Shown here: piece by piece, positions 21,110-29,812 of the stretch | How positions within the stretch are numbered: position 1 is the stretch's first letter | Layout of the letters: the number at the start of each line of letters is the position of its first letter | NCBI GenBank assembly: GCA_009746045.1 | Contig: RPFO01000165.1 | Location: forward strand, 3,635,918-3,698,417 | Length of the DNA: 62,500 nt | Source: Mesostigma viride | Taxonomy: Eukaryota > Streptophyta > Mesostigmatophyceae > Mesostigmatales > Mesostigmataceae | Direction: 5' to 3' | Program-made: the position numbers and the translations under genes | The notes under the pieces: model-generated | Seen by the model: only the letters and a program-made list of their open reading frames with translations | What the model was told of the DNA's origin: nothing | The model's database searches: none

Positions 21110-24100
21110 ATGCCACTGACGCGAGCGCAGACTCGAGCCATGGCGGATGCAAATAGAGCAGATGCCGACACGTCCGCTCCGGGGTCGAATGGCGGGATTC
21201 CTCCCGCCGTACCCGCAGTGGGTGAGAGTCGCGACCAAGAAGCGCCGCTGAGTATGGTGGCGCTGTTCGCGCAGATGCAAGCGCAGATGCAGCAACAGTC
21301 GCAACAGTTGCAGCAGCAACTGGCGCTGCAGATGCGGGAAGTGACCGACAGATTGGTGGCCGTAGAGGGTCGTCATCTGCAGTCCACACCATGGGACGGG
21401 CAGGCATCGATGCCGGGCCCAAGTGGTGTTGCCGCGGAGCCGAGGGAGCGGGACCAGCCGCCAACCTCAGGTAATGCGGCGGGAAGGGCTCCGATGGAAC
21501 CGGGGGTTTTGGCTGGGTCGCTAACCCAGCACGACTTGCTTGGTGAGGCGGATGGTCAGCCACGGGGCGAGTATACGCTGGCGCCCAGGCGCCTGCCTTT
21601 CGATCAAGCGCGAGACGGATTGCACGAGGAGAACGGGGCAGGGCTGGCGCGCGCGATGGACCCACGCAGGGGTGCACCAGGACGCATGCTGCCAGGCGGG
21701 GTCTCAATTCCGTTTGGGCGAGGCGGTGGGGCGCTGACCGGCGGGTCGACTGCACGGTGGTCAAGTGTGCCAATCGGGCGCATTCCGCCCATGGAGGACA
21801 TAACCACGCCGCTGGCTTTCCGAGTACGGGAGGCAGCACGCCCAAGCACGCTGGCGCAGGGACGCGCAGCTCAGCGACCGCCGGAGGATGCCGATGGGGT
21901 GCAGTACCCGCAAAGGGTGCGCCTCATACCTGAAGGCGCGAAGATGCCCACCCTACCACGGGTGGACATGCGCGAGAAGTTCTCCACAACCGGCAATCTG
22001 GCCACGCTGGCGCAGGCCTACAACGCGTACAAGTCATGGATTGATCTGCAATACATGACTACGCAAGGCGCTGTAATGCATGAGTTTGTGATGAACAACA
22101 TGCATTTCTTCTTTCACGGCCTTACGCTGAGGCGAGTGGCTAGGCTGGTGGAGCAGTGGAGAGAGGTCTCGCTGTACACGCGTCACACGGACGTGTGGTT
22201 CGGCTTCGACGGGCGTGGCCAGCCCGACTATGACAACATCATGTATGGTGTCGACCCTGCCGAGGAACTGTGGGGCCTCCTTCGCCAGGAATACCCGGTG
22301 GAGACCATCAAGGCAGAGCGTGAGTGGCGCAGTTTCAAGATAGCCGAGGGTGAAACCCCGGAGCAATCTTACGAGCGCCTCATGGAGTTCGCCGGCGAAG
22401 TGGAGGACTGGTCCGAAAAGCTGGCGTGTCAGAAATGGCTGCAAGCGCTAGGCTCCAAGGAGATGGAGCTGCCCACGCCGCCCAACGGCCAGCCGTGGCG
22501 ATTGCGGTCACTGTGCATTGAGGTCAGGGCCATGATGCGACGACACGCGCAAGGCCGGATCTCGGTAAGCACGGTGGTGGCCGAGCTGCAGGCCAAGGTC
22601 GACGCGCTGACCAAGGCCAAGTCGGGTGAGTCGTCTGCCACAAGACAAGCGCGCCCGCAAGGCGGCCACGGTGCTAGCAGGAACCAAGGGGGGTCTCGCA
22701 ACGCCTCATCGCATGATGCAACCCAGGGTAACGCCGCTGGCGGCAACAAGGACGCTGCCGCTCCGCCGACGCGAGCTGGGGGGGGCACGTCCTCACAGAC
22801 GGGTAGGACGGATGCGCGCAAATCGGGCTGCTTCCTGTGCGGTCAGGATGGGCACATCAAACGTGATTGTCCCAAGGCGTGTAAGAAGTCACACCCGGCA
22901 ACGGTCCGCACCCATCTGGCGGGGCAGTGCCCAGCGCCGGGGGTGCACTTTGCGGACGTGGAGGACAAGAAGGTGGACGCGGGGGTGGTCATCATTCAGC
23001 CGACGGGCGAGGCGGGGGGACGTGAAAGGGAGGATGGGGGATCGCAGGTTCAATACAGGGACGAGGACTTCTGGCGGCCAGCCGACGTGATGGCGTTGGA
23101 CATCCACGCAGTTGGCGCGCGAGGGAAGCAAGCACGTGCACCGCCGTCGTTTCAGGTGGGGCAGCCAAGTGAGACTGTGGGGCAGCTGCCTCAGTCCTTT
23201 CGCATGGCTCCCGCTCGGACCGGCTCCACCCTGGAACACGACAATCCTGCTGGGGCAGAGCAGCGGCGCAGGTTGTTGCCATTATACCCTATGCCGTCGG
23301 TCGTGGACACGCCTGCATACACTCCCCGGCAAGTGGTCGAGTGGTTCGGTCAGCGGGCCGTGGAGGTGCTCGGGTCGCATGCGTCAGAGGTACAGCGGTA
23401 CGCTGACACAATGGACGCCCGTAGGTTGCACAACGCTGAGACAGCCACATTTGTCGGGCATCGCCCTGCATCGGCTTCGGTAATCGTGGGTCATGTCGCT
23501 CATGGTGTCTTGGACAACGCGCAGCGGGCGTGCGTAGTGCCTAGGGCACCCACTGTCACCTCATATCCGGATGGCGAGCCAGCAATGGCGTTTCAGGCGC
23601 AGGGGCACGGGGAGCCCCTGAGCAACGTGGTCTACAGTACTGACCATGAATTGGTCGTGAAACTGGACAGCGGGGCCCAGCCACTCGTTATCAGTGCTCG
23701 GCTGGCCCAGTTGCTCAACCTAACCAGGGAGAATGGCGGGCTGCGGGACAGTCATGTGTCCGTGGCGGGCTGGCAGGGCCCTGCCGCTAAACCCTTTGCC
23801 ATGACTGCGGTCCAGGTAATGGTCATCCTCAACCCGCTCAGGCCATCCGACATGGCCTGCATCCCTGTGAATGCCCTTGTGACCGAGCAGTCATCGTATG
23901 ACGTGCTGGTCGGCATGGAGGTCATGTTTCCCATGCGGCTCGAGGTACGCATGTGGGAAGGCCGCGCGGTGTACATCGTTGACAGAGACGGTGACGCCAT
24001 GCGCCAAGCAAGCATCCCGGTGAGCTGCTACAGCTCGGACACTGGGGCAGTGCGTGTCTCGACGGTCAACCGGGTCGAGGCTGGCTCGCACGACGCGGTG

Positions 24101-24403
24101 GTGGAGGTACGGATGGGGGAGGTCACGGCAGCTGGGGGGGCTGTGCGTGATAAGCATCGGCCGTGCATCCCAACAGCGCTGGTGGGACGGGCCTCATTGC
24201 ACAGCACGTGGGCGGCGCGACAGCAGCCGCAAGCGCGGCAGGCCCTTTTGCGTCAGCACGTCACCAACGCGGTGCGGCAGCAACAACTCTCTCATCTCCC
24301 GCGGCAATCGCAGTCCAAGTGGCTGTCGCGACAACCGAAGGTAACTTCTGTGCCGATGTTGTGGCAGAGTCGCGGGTCTTGTCCGAAGGGGTTGTATTGC
24401 TAG
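21110..24403 (+). CDS. Gypsy Gag and protease
   Basis: A long open frame gives Gag (capsid and nucleocapsid) and the aspartic protease that matures the polyprotein. A Gln-rich helix (QMQQQSQQLQQQLALQM) lies near the N-terminus. A capsid-like region (EEYPVETIKAEREWRSFK-type, about 22280-22560) follows. The zinc knuckle CFLCGQDGHIKRDC (CCHC) lies at about 22830-22872, and the protease motif VVKLDSGAQPLV at about 23655-23690. I chose the Met at 21110 (MPLTRAQTRAM), though 21140 is equally possible. The frame ends at 24403, and the methyltransferase begins in another frame just before this. Confidence 0.82.
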   Translation: MPLTRAQTRAMADANRADADTSAPGSNGGIPPAVPAVGESRDQEAPLSMVALFAQMQAQMQQQSQQLQQQLALQMREVTDRLVAVEGRHLQSTPWDGQASMPGPSGVAAEPRERDQPPTSGNAAGRAPMEPGVLAGSLTQHDLLGEADGQPRGEYTLAPRRLPFDQARDGLHEENGAGLARAMDPRRGAPGRMLPGGVSIPFGRGGGALTGGSTARWSSVPIGRIPPMEDITTPLAFRVREAARPSTLAQGRAAQRPPEDADGVQYPQRVRLIPEGAKMPTLPRVDMREKFSTTGNLATLAQAYNAYKSWIDLQYMTTQGAVMHEFVMNNMHFFFHGLTLRRVARLVEQWREVSLYTRHTDVWFGFDGRGQPDYDNIMYGVDPAEELWGLLRQEYPVETIKAEREWRSFKIAEGETPEQSYERLMEFAGEVEDWSEKLACQKWLQALGSKEMELPTPPNGQPWRLRSLCIEVRAMMRRHAQGRISVSTVVAELQAKVDALTKAKSGESSATRQARPQGGHGASRNQGGSRNASSHDATQGNAAGGNKDAAAPPTRAGGGTSSQTGRTDARKSGCFLCGQDGHIKRDCPKACKKSHPATVRTHLAGQCPAPGVHFADVEDKKVDAGVVIIQPTGEAGGREREDGGSQVQYRDEDFWRPADVMALDIHAVGARGKQARAPPSFQVGQPSETVGQLPQSFRMAPARTGSTLEHDNPAGAEQRRRLLPLYPMPSVVDTPAYTPRQVVEWFGQRAVEVLGSHASEVQRYADTMDARRLHNAETATFVGHRPASASVIVGHVAHGVLDNAQRACVVPRAPTVTSYPDGEPAMAFQAQGHGEPLSNVVYSTDHELVVKLDSGAQPLVISARLAQLLNLTRENGGLRDSHVSVAGWQGPAAKPFAMTAVQVMVILNPLRPSDMACIPVNALVTEQSSYDVLVGMEVMFPMRLEVRMWEGRAVYIVDRDGDAMRQASIPVSCYSSDTGAVRVSTVNRVEAGSHDAVVEVRMGEVTAAGGAVRDKHRPCIPTALVGRASLHSTWAARQQPQARQALLRQHVTNAVRQQQLSHLPRQSQSKWLSRQPKVTSVPMLWQSRGSCPKGLYC

Positions 24404-25360
24404 AATTGTTTGCTGGGATGGGAGGGGGGCTGGCTGGCTTTCTCGCTGCAGGCGGTACGTGCCACACGTTGATCGCCGTAGAGCCGTCTCCTACCGCTCG
24501 GGCAGTGTATAGGCATCACTGTGCCCAGCTGTCTGCCCTGTATCCATCTCAGTTCCTCCGTCTGCGTGGACAGATCCGTTTGGGGAGTGCCCTCAGGATA
24601 TCCGTGCTATTGGGGAGGTTCATGTGCGAGGCCTTTTGAGGCGGCACAAGAGGATAGACCTCGTCCTCGCGGGCTGGGAATGTCAAGGGTTGAGTCAGGC
24701 CGGCGTAGGACGCGGGCTTGCGGATCCTAGGAGCGGGTTGTTTTGGGATCTGCTTCGAGTCGTTGGACTCTTGCAGCAGCTGCAGGACCAGCCACTAGCG
24801 TATCTTTTTGAGAACGTGGTGGCCGACGACAGCCCTCACGAGGTAGTGAGGAAGGACTGGGCCCAGATCGTGGACATCTTAGGGGCACCAGTCACGTGCG
24901 ACAATGCAGGATTGGGCGGGCTCACCCACAGGTACCGCGCATTCTGGACCAACCTTGCACTCACCACCACCATCCAGGCAGTGGTAGATGCGATCACACG
25001 ACAGCACGACGGCATGCCCGCGGAGGTGGCGCTGCCACCACATTTGGTCACGCAGCGGTAGACGTCGCCGATCGGCACCCTTACGCGCCCGTCAATCACG
25101 TAGGTAAGCCTATGTGCGCTCTTCCCACCTTGGTTAGTTACCAGGGGTCATCGGCCTACAGGGACCGGGGCAAGGGTTTGGTATGGGACACCGGTACGGG
25201 TTTGTTGGTGCAGCCGCCCGCTGAGTTTCGGGAGGTGAGCATGGGGTTCCATGTGGGGGCGTCCGCCGCTGAGGGGGTTTTAGAGGCCACTAGGTGGTCT
25301 CTCGTTGGGCAAGCCATGTCAGCCTTCCAGGTTGGGTATGTTCTGCGGGCCGCAATGCAA
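24380..25360 (+). pseudogene. Gypsy-encoded cytosine-C5 DNA methyltransferase domain
   Basis: This domain would transfer methyl groups from SAM to cytosine. Motif I LELFAGMGGG is at 24397-24430 (SAM binding), AVEPSPTARAVYR is motif II-like, motif IV AGWECQGLSQAG is at 24668-24700 (catalytic Cys; Glu replaces the usual Pro), and motif VI FENV ends near 24818. The motif VIII-like HRYRAFWTNL is at 24927-24956, motif IX-like ALPTLVS at 25117-25138, and a motif X region holds REVSMGF and LVGQAMSAFQVGYVL (25230-25345). Motif I, motifs IV-VIII and motifs IX-X lie in three different frames, so at least two frameshifts disable this copy. It lies between protease and RT. Confidence 0.85.
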
Positions 25361-25818
25361 GTGCGCCAGGGTGGGGGAGATATCCCCACACCGCCACCGC
25401 CTGTCAGTGCCCACGCGGCTGGTGTCCGGCCAACAGCGTCCGGCGGCACTGGGTCGCCATGGAGATCGCGGCTGCTTCAACTATGGAGCGTTATCCTCAT
25501 GACGTCCTTGTTGTCCAGCACGGTGTTCGCTGGAGCGCCCACCCTGCAGCAATCGGTCGGTCGCGCAGTCCGTGCCATTCAGCAGGTGAGCGTCACACCC
25601 GGTGTAGCCGCATTTTCCCTTTTCCACGATGCCGCTGTCCGGGGGCCTTGTCTCGACAGTAGGAGTGCCGCAGTCGCAGATCCTGCTGCCTCTCACATAT
25701 GGGCCATAGGTGAGCACCTCACCGCCACGCAACGCAAGGCTATGGAGCACTGGTTGCATTCTGCACGCTCAGTTTCGCTTTCAGCAGTGAAGAACTAGGG
25801 TGCTACAACGGGGGCTGC
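25361..25818 (+). other. Gypsy linker between methyltransferase and RT
   Basis: The methyltransferase frame continues open to a stop at 25796-25798, giving a Pro-rich stretch (DIPTPPPPVSAHA) and a hydrophobic segment (LWSVILMTSLLSSTVFAG) that could be a linker or a chance membrane-like sequence. No known domain was recognised. RT starts in another frame at 25819. Confidence 0.45.
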
Positions 25819-27495
25819 ATGGGGGTCCCACTAGATACGGATCAGCCCTTATTCAGGCGGCAGCATAGGCTGAGCTTGGCTGAGCTGGAATTCGTAGATG
25901 CTAACTGTCGAGAGCTAGAGGCAGCTGGGATCATCCGCGCTTCATCCTCCAGTTATGCAGCTGCCACGGTGGTCGCACCCAAGAAGGATACCATCACAGG
26001 CGAGTGGACAGGTATGCGCATGGCCACTGACCTGCGTCAGCTGAACGCGCACACTCCTGTTGATAGGTACCCCATGCCTCGGGTCGATGATGTTTTGGAT
26101 AAAATATCTCCCCAGGTCAAGTATGTGTCGTCGCTAGATTTGCGTAGCGGCTTCCATCAGATCAAGGTCGTAGAGGCAGATCAGCGCAAGCTGGCCTTTT
26201 GGGGTGGGACCCGTCTGTACGAGTGGGTTCGCATGCCATTCGGACATCGCAACGCTAGTGCGGTGTTCCAACGTGCCATGGACCAGGTGCTGGCAGGGTT
26301 GCCATTTGCAGCCTGCTACATAGACGATGTCATTGTCTTTAGCGAGACATTTGACCAGCACTTAGCTCACCTCGATCAGGTTCGGATCGCCCTAGATAAG
26401 GCCAACCTGCGGCTGCACCCTGAAAAGTGCAAGTTCGCCCAACAGACCATAGGGTTTCTTGGTCATCAGATTGTACCAGGTGGCCGGACCCCTGAGGCAG
26501 CCAAAGTGGAAGCCATCAGCAACGCCGCAGTGCCCATCGACATCTCGGGGGTGCGCGCGTATCTCGGGCTAGCTGGCTATTATCGAGGATATATTCAGAA
26601 TTTCAGCACCAAAGTCAAACCCCTGACTGAGTTGTTGAAGAAGGGCAATGTCTGGGCGTGGGGTCCGGCTCAGCAGCGAGCCATCGATACCATCAAACAG
26701 GAACTGACTGCCGCTCCTATCCTACGCGCCCCCGACTATGCTCTGCCCTTCATTCTTTACACCGATTGGTCCAAGGTAGGCCTAGGGGCTGTGCTAGCAC
26801 AAAAGGACGATGCGGGGCGCGAGCATGTTATCGCGTACGCTAGTCGGAGTAACAACTCTGCCGAGAGTCGGTACTCTTCCTACGAGGGGGAAGCGTTAGC
26901 CGTTGTGTGGGCCATCAAGCACTTCAGGCCATATCTCTTTGGGCGGGTGTTCACACTTGTCACTGATCACCAGCCCTTATTGTGGTTGATGACCAGCGAC
27001 AAACTCACGGGTAAGCTGGCCCGGTGGGCAATGATCATTCAGGAGTACCACCTGACAATCGTCCATCGGCCAGGTGTGGATCACTCCAACGCGGACGTCC
27101 TGTCCAGGTATGCTCTACCAACCACTGTTGACAACACTGGTGCGCGGGCCCTAGGGGCCGAGAGCTCGCCTGGGTCTGTGGTTTTTGTTAATGCTGCAGG
27201 CTTCGCTGACGCCGACGCCGAGGCAGACTGGCGCGCAGTCGAGTATACAGTCGCAGACTTTGCGGCAAGCTGCAATGCAGTTCACCCTTCTCCCTTCACC
27301 CCTGCCGCTGGCCTCCTCGCGTTGGAGGAAGGTAATTCTCCGTCCTTTGACATTGACAATACCTTGGCACGATACCTAGCACTCCAGGTGGTGTTGGTTG
27401 GCCATCTCACAGTGGAATGCAACATGGGTGATGTGTGGCTCGATGGGCGTGTGTTGGAGCAGGTCCAAGGGATAGCTCTCACCCCACCCCGTTGA
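25819..27495 (+). CDS. Gypsy reverse transcriptase and RNase H
   Basis: Copies element RNA to DNA and degrades the RNA template. The RT has the N-terminal ELEAAGIIRASSSSYAA, catalytic region MATDLRQLNAHTPVDRYPMP, SSLDLRSGFHQIKV, the palm WVRMPFGHRNASAVFQRAMD and YIDDVIVFS (about 26317-26343). RNase H follows with ILYTDWSKVGLGAVLAQ, SSYEGEALAVVWAIKHFR and LVTDHQPLLWL, then the conserved HRPGVDHSNADVLSR. The whole 558-residue frame is intact. It ends at 27495 after a C run, and one base there puts the integrase in a different frame. Confidence 0.93.
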   Translation: MGVPLDTDQPLFRRQHRLSLAELEFVDANCRELEAAGIIRASSSSYAAATVVAPKKDTITGEWTGMRMATDLRQLNAHTPVDRYPMPRVDDVLDKISPQVKYVSSLDLRSGFHQIKVVEADQRKLAFWGGTRLYEWVRMPFGHRNASAVFQRAMDQVLAGLPFAACYIDDVIVFSETFDQHLAHLDQVRIALDKANLRLHPEKCKFAQQTIGFLGHQIVPGGRTPEAAKVEAISNAAVPIDISGVRAYLGLAGYYRGYIQNFSTKVKPLTELLKKGNVWAWGPAQQRAIDTIKQELTAAPILRAPDYALPFILYTDWSKVGLGAVLAQKDDAGREHVIAYASRSNNSAESRYSSYEGEALAVVWAIKHFRPYLFGRVFTLVTDHQPLLWLMTSDKLTGKLARWAMIIQEYHLTIVHRPGVDHSNADVLSRYALPTTVDNTGARALGAESSPGSVVFVNAAGFADADAEADWRAVEYTVADFAASCNAVHPSPFTPAAGLLALEEGNSPSFDIDNTLARYLALQVVLVGHLTVECNMGDVWLDGRVLEQVQGIALTPPR

Positions 27496-28961
27496 TTGGT
27501 CCTCAGCCCAGCGTGACGCTGAGTTGAATAGGGTGCAACATAGGGCGGTCACCTACTCGTGGGATGCCGGGGTCCTCCACAAAATGATCGGCAAGCGCAA
27601 AGTGGTGGTGCCGCCGCCTCACAAGCGGGTCGCCATCGTCCAGCAAGCCCATGAGCGGTATGGCCACCTGGGTGGTAACCGCACTTTGGCGCTAGTGCGC
27701 GCCTCTTATTGGTGGAACGGCATGCGTGCCACAGTCGCGCAGGTCGTCGCTCGCTGCGCGCAGTGTGCCCGGGTGAAGGCCCGGTTCAATGTGGACCACG
27801 ATGCGAAAGAATTGATGAGCCTACCCATCAGAGGGCTCTTCTACCGCTGGCACGTAGACCTGTGTGGGCCCTTTGATGAAAGTGCAGATGGCCACAAGTA
27901 TGTCATGGTGTGTGTCGAAAGTTTTAGCAAGTGGGTCGAGCTCATCCCCATTGCTGACAAGCAGGCCGCCACCACCGCCAAGCACTTCGCCGACATCATC
28001 GCCAGGTTTGGCGCCCCCGCGGAGGTGGTCACCGACCAGGGCGGGGAGTTTCGGGGGAATTTCAGGAATTGTTGGATGCATGTCTCATTGATCACCGTCG
28101 CACTTCTCGGAGCATCCTCAGGCCAATGGTTTGGCTGAGAGATTGGTGCAGACTGTCAAGCAGGCTTTGCGCAAGTGGAGCCTGCAGTCAGCATCATTCA
28201 CTATGTGGGATCGTGAACTGGCGTGGATAGCCATGGGTTACCGAATGTCACCCCAGGAGTCGCTCGCCTGTTTCTCCCCGTATTTCCTGTTGTTTGGGCG
28301 CGCACCCTTGCTCCCCACGGAGGCGCAGAGTGCACACCCCACCCCTATGGCGTTTGACAACGCCAGTCAGTTTCTGGCTGAGGTGACCGCACGGGCGGCT
28401 ACTTTCCGCAAGGTTATGCCCATCGCCATGAACAACTTGTTCATCGCCCAGCACCGAGATACCCTGCGCTACGCTCAGCGCCGGGGGGGCGCTTACATGG
28501 CCCGTCAGCTGCATTTTCGTCCGGGGCAGTTCGTATTTCTCCGCACGCAGCTGACCGACACTCTTGACGTGACTGCGGGGCCGACCATCTTGCGGATCGT
28601 CGCCATCAAGCCATCTGGGGTCGCCATTTTGGAGGGCGTCGACGGCAGTCGCACCACCGATAACGTAAGCAACCTCAGTCCGTGTTCGTTGCCCAACTTA
28701 TTGCCTGACCTCGCCCCGCACACGGCCAGGCGGGTCAAGGACGCACAGTGTCAGGTTTGCCATCGCGTAGACCAGGGGGATACCATGTTGCTGTGTGATC
28801 ACTGTAATTGTGGGTGGCACATGCACTGCTTGCAGCCAGCGCTCACCACCGTGCCAGCGGGCCAGTGGTTTTGCCCAGTTTGTGTCGCTGCCCGTTTCGC
28901 AACCAGTAGCGTCACCATTTCCTTAGCTGCTGTGGTGTTGGCACGGTCGCTGGCCATGTGA
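27496..28961 (+). pseudogene. Gypsy integrase with C-terminal PHD finger
   Basis: Inserts the cDNA into chromosomes. The N-terminal zinc domain has HERYGHLGGNRT and CAQCARVK. The core has WHVDLCGPF (first Asp), VVTDQGGEF (second Asp) and HPQANGLAERLVQ (Glu). The C-terminal part, RPGQFVFLRTQ and GPTILRIVAI, resembles the GPY/F module. A C4HC3 PHD finger at 28748-28885 follows: CQVC, LLCDHC, GWHMHC, WFCPVC. The frame changes once at about 28075-28110, between the second Asp and the Glu; otherwise both halves are open. The stop is at 28959-28961. The PHD finger probably reads histone tails and guides insertion, by analogy with chromodomain integrases. Confidence 0.88.
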
Positions 28962-28989
28962 GGAGCCATGAGAGCCAGCGAGGGGGGAA

Positions 28990-29812
28990 TCATGGGACAG
29001 GTCCTCGCCCACCCCACCGGGCATGCAGTTAAGGCAGGCACGTCAGCTCAGCTCATTTGGGTTTTACCAAAGCTGAGCATGGCCAGCCGCCATGGTGGCG
29101 CCGGAGATTGTGGTACGCAGACGCGACAGCTGTCACGGACGCGAGCTGTGTCATCCGGGCGCCCACTATGCACAAGACCGGTGACGTGCGCAAGGAATTT
29201 GTTTTCTGCGCATTTTCGACAAAGGCTAGTGACCGGGGGGGGGACACTAGCACTTACAGCATAAGAGCGGACGAAAGTGCACGTGCGCGCGCGCCGGGCC
29301 AGGCACGGCTGGTGGGCGCGCAGCACAGACGTACTTGAGCGGACGGCAGCACAAGTGCGCAGCGTCGAGAGGATCATACGCGAGTTATTGGACAGCTGGA
29401 GCTGGAGCTGGAGCTGGACTGCTGGACTTCAACAGCGCCGAGGCTATTGACAGGCCAGGTGTCTTTGTGGTGTAGAATAGCGGGTCAACGTTATGAGGAC
29501 TGGACAGAAAATGGAAAAGGACAATTTGCGGTGCGGAGCCAGATCGCTGGAATGAATAATGCGAGATCGCTGGCAGCCCTACAAAGGGATTTCTTCTAGA
29601 AAGGAAAGATTAGAAGCAATGTTTGCTGGGCCACTCACACGCAAGGTGTGAGCGTGCAGATTGTTTGAAGTGTCATGGGACAGGTCCTCGCCCACCCCAC
29701 CGGGCATGCAGTTAAGGCAGGCACGTCAGCTCAGTTCATTTGGGTTTTACCAAAGCTGAGCATGGCCAGCCGCCATGGTGGCGCCGGAGATTGTGGTACG
29801 CAGACGCGACAG
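28990..29812 (+). repeat. Gypsy 3' end: A-B-A repeat structure
   Basis: Block A (28990-29129, 140 bp) is followed by the LTR block B (29131-29670), then by a second copy of A (29673-29812) with very few differences. Each A starts TCATGGGACAGG and ends GACGCGACAG. A purine-rich GCGAGGGGGGAA lies just before the first A. B matches the 5' LTR start. A has no copy at the 5' end of the element. Confidence 0.85.

Larger units (their letters stand above)
19646..29811 (+). mobile_element. Ty3/gypsy retrotransposon with DNA methyltransferase and PHD finger
   Basis: An LTR retrotransposon lies between copies of a 540-554 bp block (19646-20199 and 29131-29670). Its coding order is gag, protease, DNA cytosine methyltransferase, RT/RNase H, integrase, PHD finger. 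The block starts TGTCACG; the right boundary ends GCGACA; GGTC flanks both (19642-19645 and 29812-29815). The interrupted CACTA transposase resumes immediately after. The coding region is spread over all three frames with few internal stops, so this copy is frameshifted. Terminal structure is unusual: a 140-bp segment precedes the right LTR block and is repeated after it. Confidence 0.85.

Noticed and set aside
21099-21845. Minus-strand 248-residue frame within gypsy gag
   Set aside because: It is a shadow of the GC-rich plus-strand gag frame, which carries the zinc knuckle and protease motifs.
25819-25920. Host DNA methyltransferase gene next to a retrotransposon
   Set aside because: The methyltransferase motifs lie between protease and RT of one element, with no LTR, intron or stop cluster separating them.
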